A stretch of 64,000 nucleotides of DNA from Aegilops tauschii subsp. strangulata (Eukaryota; Streptophyta; Magnoliopsida; Poales; Poaceae): contig NC_053035.3 of assembly GCF_002575655.3 (NCBI RefSeq), positions 90,607,322 through 90,671,321 of the forward strand, read 5' to 3'. How positions within the stretch are numbered: position 1 is the first letter of the stretch; each line of letters begins with the position of its first letter. Shown here one piece after another: positions 22,141 through 33,987 of the stretch. The translations under genes and the position numbers were made by a program. The notes beneath the pieces are model-generated. The model had not been told where the DNA came from and made no database searches. It saw only the letters and a list, made by a program, of their open reading frames with translations.

Positions 22141-22400
22141 CATACCGCAGAACGGAGGAAACGGCCTTATGTTCGACCGGCCACATTCGAAACGGGATCC
22201 TGTTCATCGGGGGGGATCTGGCGTACCGCAAAACGGAGGAAACGGACCTCCTACGGTCAAAACGGGGGTCCTATTGATAGGGAGAGGTGTGGCGTACCGC
22301 AAAACGGAGGAAACGGACTTGTGTTGGAGCGCTACGGTCGAAACGGGGGTCCTGTTCATCAGGAGGGGTGTGGCGTACCGCAAAACGGGACTCCACGGGA
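22141..22400 (+). repeat. Tandem array, 71-81-bp unit, four copies
   Basis: Copies start with CGTACCGCAAAACGGAGG or close variants at 22141, 22222, 22293 and 22373. Each includes ACGGTC.AAACGGGGGTCCT or a relative. Confidence 0.85.
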
Positions 22401-22820
22401 TACTGTTCATCTCCACCGTCGACCCCCTCCTGCCTCCACGGGCTACTGTTCATCCACCGTCGACGTCCTCCAGCCTCCACCTGCGACTGTTCATCCACGA
22501 GCTCCTGTTCATCCAGCCTCCACCGCATGCTACTCCACTGGCTACTGTTCAACCAGCCCTCTCCACGGGCTCCTGTTCAACCACCCCTCCACGAGCTACT
22601 ATTCATCCAGCCCTCCACCGTCTACTGTTCATCCAGCCCTCCACGGGGTGGTCCTGTTCATCCAGACCTCCACGGGGTCCTGTTCATCCAGCCCCAACCA
22701 GCTCGATGGATCGGGGTCCTGTTCATCCAGAGGCAACACCACGGGGTCCTGTTCATCCACCTCCACCGGGAACTGTTCATCCAACCCCCCCAGCAATGAT
22801 CACTGTTCATCCAGAGGCAG
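22400..22820 (+). repeat. Array of CTGTTCATCCA words
   Basis: More than a dozen copies of CTGTTCATCCA occur, interleaved with CTCCACGGG or CTCCACCG, at 30-45 bp spacing. Long open frames across it (up to 317 residues) are a by-product of the repeat and not genes. Confidence 0.85.
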
Positions 22821-22839
22821 CATCGTCGGCTTCAGTTAG

Positions 22840-22995
22840 TAGCAGTAGCGAAGGAATCGCTTGGTCGGGTTCAGTTAACAGCCATCGATCGATCACTCGG
22901 GTTCAGTAATGCGTAGCCTGCAGTGCAATCGCTCGGGTTCAGTTAGAGCCCAACGCCTCGCTCGGGTTCAGTTAGAGCCCAATGCCTCGCACCCA
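22840..22995 (+). repeat. CACTA subterminal repeats
   Basis: About five copies of TCGGGTTCAGTTA occur close to the terminus. CACTA transposases bind short subterminal repeats, so these are candidate binding sites. Confidence 0.65.
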
Positions 22996-23739
22996 CGCGC
23001 GTGCGTGTACGAGAGAAACGCGCATCGCTCGGCCCTGACCACCCACCGTAACCGGGAACACCCCGATATTTTCCTCGCCCTCGCTTCTACCACGATTTTT
23101 TCCGTCATGGACGGCCCAAAGAATGTCATGCAGCTGCGTCTCTGGCCCGCCCAGGATGAAAAGCCCATTTTCTGTCATGATTTTTTGTCATAGAAGTCGG
23201 ACCCCACCACATCTAAGATGATACCGTGTTTTGTCACAATTATTGTCATAGAAGTGTCATAAGTATGACAAAAAAAAATCGTTCGGCCCAAAATGTCACG
23301 GATGTGTCTTTATTTTGTAGTGTAACTACATATGCATCGGTATCAATAAAGGGGGTGGTGGAGTTTAACTGCAGCAAGCCAGCTTTGACTCGGTGGCTAT
23401 CCTAAACTAAGACTGCAAGTAACTCTTTTGAGGTGGCGCACACGGGTCCACATATTCACCATATCAATACCCCACTATGGATCTGCTCTCGTCTCCCTAC
23501 GAGAACGCCATCCATAGTACTCATGCTTATCTTCGCATTTTAGAGTATCCACTTTCACTTGTCTATGAACTGTACAGGCAACCCAGAAGTCCTTTACCGC
23601 GGACGCGGCTATTCGAATAGATGATGTTAACCCTGCAGGGGTGTACTTCTTCACACACGCTCTCACCACTTACCACCGTTTACACGACATGTACACGGCA
23701 ACCTTCAAGCGGAAGCCTAACGAGGGTGTCGGCCACGGC

Positions 23740-25428
23740 TGATACGTCTCCAACGTATCTATAATTTTTTATTGTTCCATGCTATTATATTATCTGTTTT
23801 GGATGTTTAATGGGCTTTACTATGCTCTTTTATATTATTTTTGGGACTAACTTATTAACCCAGAGCCCAGTGCCAGTTTCTGTTTTTCTCCTTGTTTCAG
23901 TGTTCCGTAGAAAAGAAATATCAAACGAAGTCCAAACGGAATGAAACCTTCGGGAGAGTTATTTTTGGAACGGAAGCAATCCAGGAGACTTGGAGTACAC
24001 GTCAGGGAATCAACGAGGAGAGCATGAGGCAGGGGGCGCGCCTACCCCGCCAGGCGCGCCCTCCACCCTCGCGGGCCCCTCGTGGCTCCCCTGACTGACT
24101 TCTTTCGCCTATATATATATATCCATATACCCTAAAACCATCGGAGAACAGAATAGATCGGGAGTTCCGCTGCCGCAAGCCTCTGTAGCCACCAAAAACC
24201 AATCGGGGCCCTGTTCCGGCACCCTGCCAGAGGGGGGAACCCTCACCGATGGCCATCTTCATCATCCCAAGCTCTCCATGACGAGGAGGGAGTAGTTCAC
24301 CCTCGGGGCTGAGGGTATGTACCAGTAGCTATGTCTTTGATCTCTCTCTCTCTCGTGTTCTTGAGGTGATACGATCTTGATGTATCGCGAGCTTTGCTAT
24401 TATAGTTGGATCTTATGATTTTTCTCCCCCTCTACTCTCTTGTAATGGATTGAGTTTTCCCTTTGAAGTTATCTTATCGGATTGAGTCTTTAATGATTTG
24501 AGAACACTTGATGTATGTCTTGCGTGGGATACCCGTGGTGACAACGGGGTATTCTATTGATTCACTTGATGTATGTTTTGGTGATCAACTTGCGGGTTCT
24601 GCCCTTGAACCTATGCATAGGGGTTGGCACACGTTTTCGTCTTGACTCTCCGGTAGAAACTTTGGGGCACTCTTTGAAGTTCTTTGTGTTGATTGAATAG
24701 ATGAATCTGAGATTGTGTGATGCATATCGTATAATCATACCCATGGATACTTGAGGTGACACTAGAGTATCTAGGTGACATTAGGGTTTTGGTTGATTTG
24801 TGTCTTAAGGTGTTATTCTAGTACGAACTCTATTATAGATCGAACGGAAAGAATAGCTTCGTGTTACTTTACTACGGACTCTTGAATAGATCGATCAGAA
24901 AGGATAACTTTGAGGTGGGTTCGTACCCTACCATAATCTCTTCGTTTGTTCTCCGCTATTAGTGACTTTGGAGTGACTCTTTGTTGCATGTTGAGGGAAA
25001 GTTATATCATCCAATTATGTTATTATGGTTGAGAGAACTTGCACTAGTGAAAGTATGAACCCTAGGCCTTGTTTCAACGCATTGCAATACCGTTTGTGCT
25101 CACTTTTATCATTAGTTACCTTGCTGTTTTTATATTTTCAGATTACAAAAACCTATATCTATCATCCATATTCCACTTGTATCACCATCTCTTCGCCGAA
25201 CTAGTGCACCTATACAATTTACCATTGTATTGGGTGTGTTGGGGACACAAGAGACTTTTTGTTATTTGGTTGCAGGGTTATTTGAGAGAGACCATCTTCA
25301 TCCTACTCCTCCCACGGATTGATAAACCTTAGGTCATCCACTTGAGGGAAATTTGCTACTGTCCTACAAACCTCTGCACTTGGAGGCCCAACAACGTCTA
25401 CAAGAAGAAGGTTGTGTAGTAGACATCA
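23740..25428 (+). mobile_element. Solo LTR 1 of a gypsy-like family
   Basis: It begins TGATACGTCTCCAACG and ends GTAGTAGACATCA. Both sides carry ACGGC (23735-23739 and 25429-25433), a perfect 5-bp target duplication. There is no internal domain, so recombination between the two LTRs of a former element has left a solo LTR of 1689 bp. A TATA-like run TATATATATATCC lies near 24112. Confidence 0.92.
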
Positions 25429-28077
25429 ACGGCCTACCTAAACACTCAAGTCTCTAGTCCAGGTTTATCGCCTATTTAGGTTCCATCCGCAGGGAGTCCG
25501 GCCGAGGTTTCCACATACGGCCCTGAACGATGTGTATAGGGTTCCGCGACACCAAACGGGCGCCCGGCATACTCGGCCACGTGCCTACCGCATCACAGCC
25601 CACCCCTCGGGTCAGCGCTACGCATGGCCTCCAGCATACTACAAACACCAGAAACTACTTGCAACTCCTGGACAGAGGACAAGGGTGGTTAAGAAGCCGA
25701 GAGAGCCAATTAAGGATCCCAATGTGTGGTAGTAGATGTTCATGGATCACAAACACAGAACTCAGTTCCTGAGGACGGTTTCAATGAGACAACCCACCAT
25801 GTACTCCTACATGGCCTCTCACCGCTACCTTTACCAAATCGTGTTCACACACTTCACTCTCAACAGTAAGACATGTTCACACACCTCCAATTCATCCCCG
25901 ATGAATCAGACCTGACTCAACTCTAAGCAGTAGAAGGCAAGAGAAACAAGCATGAATGAGTAGGCACATCAGGGCTCAAACAACTCCTACTCATGCTAGT
26001 GGGTTTCATCTATTTACTGTGGCAATGAAAGGTCATGCAGAGGAAAGGGGTTCAACTACCGCAGCATGTAACAATTGAATCGTTGTTGTCCTAATGCAGT
26101 AAAATAGAGCAGAAGCGGGAGAGTGGGATTGTATCGGAATGAACAAGGGGGTTTTGCTTGCCTGGCACTTCTGAATATAGTAATAGCTCTTCATCGGTGT
26201 CATCGATCTCATCGTCGGAACGTCGTCTACTCAGAGGGGACAATTACCGGCAAACAAGGAAGAACACAATCAATGCAATGCTCAATATGATGCATGATCA
26301 GGACATGGAAAAATGAGTGTGTTGGGCTAATGCAACTACAACCAGCTGGGTTTGAGTCATTTTGGACCAAAGGTTCAATCCCAAACTCAACTTATGAATT
26401 TAAATAGTGCCTTACCATGTTTTGCACTAAATAGCAAGGTTAAGTTGATTAAACATGCGTGAAACCAGTACAGATGGATATATTGGATTTTTCTGATCAT
26501 TTTTCATATGTAACACTTTGCATTTGGAGTTACAGATTAATTTCTATGAATTTTTGAAGTTAGCACTAATTCCTGGAATTTCCTGAATAAGAATAAATCC
26601 AGAAAATGGATTACAGCGTCGGCACTGCGTCAGCAGGTCAACTGGGCTGCCCCTGGTCAAACCTGACCAGTGGGGTCCACTAGAGTGAACCAGTGCTGGT
26701 TAGTGTGGCTGATAGGTGGGGTCGGGTCAATAGCCACATCAGCAAGTCAGCAGTGACGTGTGGGGTCGGTCAATGCGTGACGTGGCCAGGTCAAACTGAC
26801 CTGTGGGGCTCGTGTGGTTAGTTTAACCTAAACAGGAGCTAAACCAGGGTTAATTAGGCAGCGGGGCCCACATGTCTGTGAGTCAGTGGGTCATTAGCTT
26901 AGTGCTAATTAGTTGTTAGGCCGACGTTTAGCCGCCGGCGACGAGCAGATGCCACGGCGAGGCTCGGGTTTCCCCCTCCGGTGACCAAACGTTCGGCGGA
27001 GGGGCTCTACGATCAGCTGGGGGTGAGCCGCATCCAGTGGTGCAGTTGGCATCACCGGAGACGGACCGGAGCGACGGCAGTGACAACGGCTGCTGCAGCC
27101 GAAGCTTGGCTAGATGCGGGCGTAGGGCTGCAGCTCGACTCCGAGCAAACGGAGAGCACGGGTAGAAGCTACGGGGCAGCAGGAGCTCGACCAGATGCTC
27201 AGACGCTGCGTTGGCCCATCGTAACGATGACGGCAACATTCACGGCGGTGGCAAGGCTCGGCCGGAGGGAAGATATGCCTAGAGGGCACGCGGGGCGACA
27301 AGAGTAGGGGGGAAGGGGGCGGAGCTCACAGCGGATCTTCTGCAGGGCTCCGTGTGCTCGGGGAGGCGTTAGGGAGGTCGCACAGTCGCCGGCGATCTCG
27401 GTGACCCGAGGAGGAAGAAGACGTCGGGGCGGCGCTTCGAGGGTCTTCCAGTCGCGTGGCTCGGTGAGGGGGTCGATGACGAGGTGGCGGAGCTCGGGAA
27501 CGGCTCGGGGCATCGGCGGGATGGCGGTGGCCACGGCGAACGGTGTCGGTGGCGATGGCAGCGCTCGACTGTGGGGAGAAGAGCGCGACAGAGGAGGGGA
27601 TGAGGACGAGCGATGGGCGAGAGGGACCGGGGTGGCGTGTGGCGGCTTCTGGAGCCTCTCCTGCGTCGGCAGAAGCAGGAGGTGGCCTCGCGCGTGGACG
27701 CGCGCGGCGAGCACGCGCCCCTCGTCCTCCTGGCGGGAGGTTGGGGGTGACTGGCTGCTGTGGGTGGGCTGGGCCGCCAGGTGGGCTGCACAGGAGGTAA
27801 GCGCCAGGTAAGGTTTTCTCCTCTCTCTTTTCCATTTCTATTTTTCTATATTCTGTAACTTTAGGGCTTTATTAAAAATACCAGAACAAACTCAAAATTC
27901 ATGTAACTGCTCAAGGCTACTGTTTGGAATAATTAAAATAGTAAACATTTTAGTTCACGAATATTTGGACATTTAAAATATTATATAGCATTTAAATGCC
28001 CAAATGCAAATAGCATATGATTTAATTCAGTGAACCAAAGTTGTCCTAGAAAAATGTGAACCATTTTTGTTAGAGGT

Positions 28078-29740
28078 TGATACGTCTCCAACGTATCTAT
28101 AATTTTTTATTGTTCCATGCTATTATATTATCTGTTTTGGATGTTAATGGGCCTTATTAAACACTTTTATATTATTTTTGGGACTAACCTATTGACCCAG
28201 AGCCCAGTGCCAGTTCCTGTTTTTTCCCTTGTTTCAGTGTTTCGAAGAAAAGGAATATCAAACGGAGTCGAAACGGAATGAAACCTTCTGGAGAAGTTAT
28301 TTTTGGAAGGAAAGCAACCCGGGAGACTTGGAGTCCACGTCAAGAAAGCAACGAGGGAAGCACGAGGCAGGGGGGGCGCCCACCCCCCTGGGCACGCCCT
28401 CCACCCTCGTGGGCCCCTCGTGGCTCCCCTGACGTATTTCTTCCGCCTATATATATCCATATACCCTAAAACCTTCGAGGAACAGAATAGATCGGGAGTT
28501 CCGCCGCCGCAAGCCTCTATAGCCACAAAAAACCAATCGAGACCCTGTTCCGGCACCCTGCCGGAGGGGGGAACCCTCACCGGTGGCCATCTTCATCATC
28601 CCGGCGCTCTCCATGACGAGGAGGGAGTAGTTCACCCTCGGGGTTGAGGGTATGTACCAGTAGCTATGTGTTTGATCTCTCTCTCTCGTGTTCTTGATTT
28701 GGCATGATCTTGATGTATCGCGAGCTTTGCTATTATAGTTGGATCTTATGATGTTTCTCCCCCTCTACTCTCTTGTAATGGATTGAGTTTCCCCTTTGAA
28801 GTTATCTTATCGGATTGAGTCTTTAATGATTTGAGAACACTTGATGTATGTCTTGGGTGGGATAACTGTGGTGACAATGGGTTATTCTATTGATTCACTT
28901 GATGTATGTTTTGGTGATCAACTTGCGGGTTCCGCCCATGAACCTATGCAAAGGGGTTGGCACACGTTTTCGTCTTGACTCTCCGGTAGAAACTTTGGGG
29001 CACTCTTTGAGGTTCTATGTGTTGGTTGAATAGATGAATCTGAGATTGTGTGATGCATATCGTATAATCATACCCACGGATACTTGAGGTGACATTGGAG
29101 TATCTAGGTGACATTAGGGTTTTGGTTGACGTGTGTCTTAAGGTGTTATTCTAGTACGAACTCTAGGGCTGTTTGTGACACTTATAGGAATAGCCCAACG
29201 GATTGATTGGAAAGAATAACTTTGAGGTGGTTTCGTACCCTACCATAATCTCTTCGTTTGTTCTCCGCTATTAGTGACTTTGGAGTGACTCTTTGTTGCA
29301 TGTTGAGGGATAGTTATATGATCCAATTATGTTATTATTGTTGAGAGAACTTGCACTAGTGAAAGTATGAACCCTAGGCCTTGTTTCAACGCATTGCAAT
29401 ACCGTTTGTGCTCACTTTTATCATTAGTTACCTTGCTGTTTTTATATTTTCAGATTACAAAAACCTATATCTACCATCCATATTACACTTGTATCACCAT
29501 CTCTTCGCCGAACTAGTGCACCTATACAATTTACCATTGTATTGGGTGTGTTGGGGACACAAGAGACTCTTTGTTATTTGGTTGCAGGGTTGCTTGAGAG
29601 AGACCATCTTCAACCTATGCCTCCCATGGATTGATAAACCTTAGGTCATCCATTTGAGGGAAATTTGCTACTGTCCTACAAACCTCTACACTTGGAGGCC
29701 CAACAACGTCTACAAGAAGAAGGTTGTGTAGTAGACATCA
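28078..29740 (+). mobile_element. Solo LTR 2 of the same family
   Basis: The termini match those of solo LTR 1, with GAGGT on both sides (28073-28077 and 29741-29745). Its length is 1663 bp. It differs from solo LTR 1 by scattered substitutions and small indels, so the two are separate insertions and not copies by duplication. Confidence 0.92.
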
Positions 29741-29940
29741 GAGGTTCTAGACCAATGCAAAGATGATTAACATTTCTGAAGGGCATTTCAGGTTCATTGA
29801 AAAAGTATTTTAGTAACCCTAGTTGGATTTATTGGTGCTGGGGGTTTCTGCCATCCCCATTTCAACTTTAATTGAAACTTAAACATGATACAACACAAGA
29901 TGCTAGCACTAAGCATTACCAGAATTAGGGATGTGACAAC

Positions 29941-30513
29941 ATGCTAAAGAGTTGATGTTGGACAAGGAAGACAACGTAATGCGTTATGTTTTCTTATATC
30001 CGAAATAAAGTATATTGTCAAGGATCATCCAACATGTTGAGCTTGGCTTTCCCCCTCATGCTAGCCAAACTCTTTGCACCAAGTATAGATACTACTTGTG
30101 CTTCCGAATATCCTTAAACCCAGTTTTGCCATGAGAGTCCACCATACCTACCTATGGATTGAGTAAGATCCTTCAAGTAAGTTGTCATTGTTGCATGCAA
30201 TAAAAATTGCTCTCTAAATATGTATGATTTATTAGTGTGGAGAAAATAAGCTTTATACGATCTTCTGATGTGGAAGAAATAAAAGCGACAGACTGCATAA
30301 CTAAGGTCCATATCACAAGTGGCAATATAAAGTGACATTCTTTCGCATTAAGATTTTGTGCATCCAACCATAAAAGCACATGACAACCTCTGCTTCCCTC
30401 TGCGAAGGGCCTATCTTTCATTCTTGTTTTGTACCTTATACAAGAGTCATGGTGAACTTCACCTTTCCTTTTTACATTTTATCCTTTGGCAAGCACATTG
30501 TGTTGGAAAGATC

Positions 30514-30572
<59 letters not shown>

Positions 30573-31054
30573 AATTGGATGTAAGTTGTCATGAACTATT
30601 ATTGTTGACATTACCCTTGAGGTAAAAAGTTGGGAGGCAACACTATAAGCCCCTATCTTTCTCTGTGTCCGATTAAAACTCCATATTCATAAGTATTTCG
30701 TGAGTGTTAGCAATTGTGAAAGACTAAATGATAGTTGAGTATGTGGACTTGCTGAAAAGCTCTTATTTTGACTCTTTCCGATGTTATGATAAATTGCAAT
30801 TGCTTCAATGATCGAGATCATAGTTTGTTAGTTTTCAATGAAGTTTCTGATTCATACTTGACATTGTGAATAGATTGTTACTTTAGCATAAGAAGTCATA
30901 TGACAAAATATATACATGTTGCTATTATAAGAATAATCATGATGCCCTCATGTCCGTATTTTATTTTATCGACACCTCTATCTCTAAATATGTGGACATA
31001 TTTATCGTTATCGGCTTCCGCTTGAGGACAAGCGAGGTCTAAGCTTGGGGGAGT
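29941..31054 (+). mobile_element. Gypsy-type element, 3' part of internal domain
   Basis: This noncoding 3' interior leads into the polypurine tract AAGCTTGGGGGAGT at 31041-31054. No gag or pol is present, so the element is truncated on its left. An (AT)n run interrupts it at 30517-30570. Confidence 0.75.
30517..30570. repeat. (AT)27 microsatellite
   Basis: Fifty-four bases of uninterrupted AT dinucleotide. Confidence 0.97.
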
Positions 31055-32579
31055 TGATACGTCCATTTTGCATCATGCTTTTATATCGATATTTATTGCA
31101 TTATGGGCTGTTATTACACATTATGTCACAATACTTATGCCTATTCTCTCTTATTTTATAAGGTTTACAAGAAGAGGGAGAATGCCGACAGCTGGAATTC
31201 TGGGATGGAAAAGGAGCAAATATTAGAGACCTATTCTGCACAACTCCAAGAGTCCTGAAACTGCATGGAAGTTATTTTTGGAATTAATAAAAAATACTGA
31301 GCGAAGAAAGTACCAGAGGGGGGCCACCCACCATCCACGAGGGTGGGGGGTGCGCCCTACTCCCCTTAGCGCACCCCCCTGCCTCGTGGGCCCCCTGGCA
31401 GGCCTCCGGTGTCCATCTTCTGCTATATGAAGTCTTTTACCCTGGAAAGAATCATAAGCAACCTTTCGGGACGAAACACCACCGCCACGAGGCGGAACCT
31501 TGGGGGAACCAATCTAGGGCTCCGGCGGAGCTGTTCTGCTGGGGAAATATCCCTCCGGGAGGGGGGAAATCATCACCATCGTCATCACCAACTATCCTCT
31601 CGTCGGGAGGGGGTCAATCTTCATCAACATATTCACCAGCACCATCTCCTCTCAAACCCTAGTTCATCTCTTGTATCCAATCTTTGTATCAAAACCTCAG
31701 ATTGCTACCTGTGGGTTGCTAGTACAGTTGATTACTCCTTGTAGTTGATGCTAGTTGGTTTATTTGGTGGAAGATCATATGTTCAGATCCTTTATGCATA
31801 TTAATACCCCTCTGATTATGAACAAGAGTATGATTTGTGAGTAGTTACGTTTGTTCCTGAGGACATGGGAGAAGTCTTGCTATAAGTAGTCATGTGAATT
31901 TGGTATTCGTTCGATATTTTGATGAGATGTATGTTGTCTTTCCTCTAGTGGTGTTATCTGAACGTCGACTACATGACAGTTCACCACTATTTGGGCCTAG
32001 AGGAAGGCATTGGGAGGTAATAAGTAGATGATGGGTTGCTAGAGTGACAGAAGCTTAAACCCTAGTTTATGCGTTGCTTCGTAAGGGGCTGATTTCGATC
32101 CATATGTTTCATGTTATGGTTAGGTTTACTTAATACTTATTTTGTAGTTGCGGATGCTTGCAATAGAGGTTAGTCATAAGTGGGATGCTTGTCCAAGGAA
32201 GGGCAGCACCCAAGCACCGGTCCACCCACATACCAAATTATCAGAGTAATGAACGTGAATCATATGAGCGTGATGAAAACTAGCTTGACGAATAATTCCC
32301 ATGTGTCCTCGGGAGCGTTTTCCTTCATATAAGAGTTTGTCTAGGCTTGTCCTTTGCTGCAAAAAGGATTGGGCCATCTTGCTGCACCTTATTTACTTTC
32401 ATTACTTGTTACCCATTACAAATTACCTTATCACAAAACTATCTGTTACCGGTAATTTTAGTGCTTGCAGAGAATACCTTACTGAAAAGCGCTTGTCATT
32501 TCCTTCTGCTCCTCGTTGGGTTCGACACTCTTACTTATCGAAAGGACTACGATAGATCCCCTACACTTGTGGGTCATCA
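31055..32579 (+). repeat. 3' LTR of the gypsy-type element
   Basis: It begins TGATACGTCCATTTTGC and ends CTTGTGGGTCATCA, with TG...CA termini and a length of 1525 bp. The preceding polypurine tract shows that this is the 3' LTR in plus orientation. Confidence 0.88.
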
Positions 32580-32837
32580 CTGGCTTGTCTTGCAAGATGG
32601 CCTCATCATTTTTTTCTTCCTTTGAGCAGAGTACTTCCCTGGCTACTCCGTTGCGCCAGCCAGGCCGTCGAGGCTCATCGTGATGAGCGGAGGCTGGCTG
32701 GCATGACGATCACGCTCGACGCCCCTCGGTCCCTAGCCGAGCAGATGCTTGTCATCCAGGCTCGTCTCTAGGCGGCGCATCGGGCTCTCCGCCGTCTTCA
32801 CCGCGCCGGAGCCCGGGTTGTCTCCGCCCTCTGGCCG
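32580..32837 (+). pseudogene. Tat extra ORF, left piece (continues at 47006)
   Basis: On the plus strand the frame AEQMLVIQARL, stop, AAHRALRRLHRAGARVV runs up to the target duplication GGCCG and continues after the 14.2-kb insertion with GFPLLRTAS and DWLEVAIGRFEAW. It belongs to the minus-strand Tat element whose pol lies at 48499-52548, and is therefore encoded opposite to pol. The N-terminal part is missing because an LTR end (32579) adjoins. It carries at least two stops. Confidence 0.6.
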
Positions 32838-33717
32838 TGTCGGCGTTCTGGGAACGGGGGTTCCTAGACTTGCCTGCCTGCGGCCCACGGCGTGGCTCTA
32901 CGCGTGGGCCCGTACGGCCCATCTTCGTCAACAAGGCGTTCAAGACCCTCGCGAGGCGGACGACACAAGACCTCCTCAGGAGCGGCCTCACCGGGTTGCC
33001 TCGCGAGGAGCGGAGAGATCAAGGCAGGGCAAACCTCACGAGGTTCTCATGAAGTGAGCCATGCCGATCAAGATCAGGCTGGCGCTAGGCGGGCGCCAGC
33101 GAGCGCAGTGTCCTTGTTTCCCCTTTGGTGCTAAGGAAGCAAGCGCAGGCGCGGAGTACCAAGGCGTCAAGCAAAGGTTTCCATATCGGTGCAACGAGAC
33201 CAAGACCAGCAGGACGGCAAGACGGAGGTCACCATGGAGCCCAAGGCGGCGTCACCGCCAGAGCCTTTTGCAGGCGAAGACTACTTTTGTCAGGATAAGC
33301 TGTACTAGCTGTCCCCTTTCAAATTGGCCATTGTTGGCTCCCTTCCCGCTCAATATTTGGGGAGAGGACCAGGGCCTACATAAATAGGACTAGCCACCAC
33401 CGTAGGAGGCATCTGATCTTTAGCTGATCCTTAGCCACACAGCAAGCACAAGAACACCTCAACCTAAGGAGGTTGTTCTTCCCCTTGTACTGTTCATCAT
33501 CAGCCCAAGAGGCAATCCACCACCACCACACTGGAGTAGGGTATTACACCACAATGGTGGCCCGAACCAGTATAAATCTTGTGTCTCTTGTGCAGTGAGT
33601 TCATTGAGTTCGTCCACGAGATCTTAGCAAGCTAGGGCGTGGATCGGTAGGGAAAGAACTTCGCGCGCACCCCAGAGTTCAAACCTTAAGGGTTTTGCCG
33701 GAACCCGTGATCCGACA
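32838..33717 (+). repeat. 5' LTR of the 14.2-kb Tat-like element
   Basis: The LTR begins TGTCGGCGTTCTGGG and ends GATCCGACA, with a 6-bp terminal inverted repeat (TGTCGG/CCGACA). The target duplication GGCCG is at 32833-32837 and again at 47006-47010. Compared with 46111-47005 it shows about 5% substitutions by eye, many of them C/T or G/A, and a ~16-bp deletion near 32955. Confidence 0.94.
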
Positions 33718-33745
33718 TTTGGCGCGCCAGGTAGGGGTGCGCCGA
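33718..33745 (+). other. Primer binding site of the 14.2-kb element
   Basis: TTTGGCGCGCCAGGTAGGGG follows the LTR end directly. The same phrase follows the LTR in several Tat-lineage gypsy elements of grasses. Its position fixes the sense strand of this element as plus. Confidence 0.75.
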
Positions 33746-33789
33746 AGCCTCTTCCCCACCAGTCGATCCGCCGACGCACTGCGGTTCCG

Positions 33790-33987
33790 ATGTCCGGCAA
33801 CCCGAGGGCTGACGCCGACCGCTGGGCAGCCTGGCCTGCCCGGCCGGCGCCGCCTGCCCAGGAAGATCTCAACCCCGCGCTCCAGGCGGCACGGGCGCCA
33901 CCTAATGCCGTTGGGCGCGGGCGGCGCGGCCAGGCACCGTCCACCCTTACTCCACGACAAGCGCGAGCCGCTGCAAGGGCCGCAAGC
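33790..33987 (+). pseudogene. gag start of the 14.2-kb element (continues at 40979)
   Basis: An ATG at 33790 opens a proline/alanine-rich Gag N-terminus (MSGNPRADADRWAAWPA). The frame is cut at the CAAGC target site by the 7.0-kb insertion. It lies 70 bp behind the primer binding site, the normal place for gag. Confidence 0.6.

Larger units (their letters stand above)
20821..23322 (-). mobile_element. CACTA element, terminal part
   Basis: The right end TATTTTGTAGTG at 23311-23322 is the inverted terminus CACTACAAAATA. Read inwards it continues ACACATCCGTGACATTTTGG and GACACTTCTATGACA, a start shared by a common wheat CACTA family. Subterminal repeats with CTCGGGTTCAGTTA follow (about 22820-22990), then tandem arrays. 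No transposase is visible and no opposite terminus was found, so this is a truncated or non-autonomous copy. The left boundary is a guess. Confidence 0.7.
23326..29940 (-). repeat. High-copy antisense repeat (LTR-like), interrupted twice
   Basis: Three pieces (23326-23739, 25434-28072, 29746-29940) read as one sequence once the two solo LTRs are removed. In the minus direction the sequence begins TGTCACATCCC near 29937, which looks like an LTR start. GC-rich stretches at 26930-27830 give long frames on both strands with no protein motif. I recognise the wording as common wheat repeat DNA but cannot name the family safely. Confidence 0.6.

Noticed and set aside
21886..22909. Overlapping plus-strand frames of 317 and 304 residues
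   Set aside because: They run through tandem arrays of the CACTA end in two registers at once and contain no domain. Open frames follow from the repeat composition.
24002..24265. Frames within the two solo LTRs (also 25069-25332, 29381-29644)
   Set aside because: The same frames occur in both LTR copies; they are LTR sequence without protein motifs.
26928..27239. Possible host gene on the minus strand
   Set aside because: No domain, no splice pattern and location inside an antisense repeat interrupted by solo LTRs.
27199..27835. GC-rich frames on both strands, up to 171 residues
   Set aside because: All three frames of one strand and two of the other are open, as expected for high GC. Composition is low in complexity and lies within a high-copy repeat.
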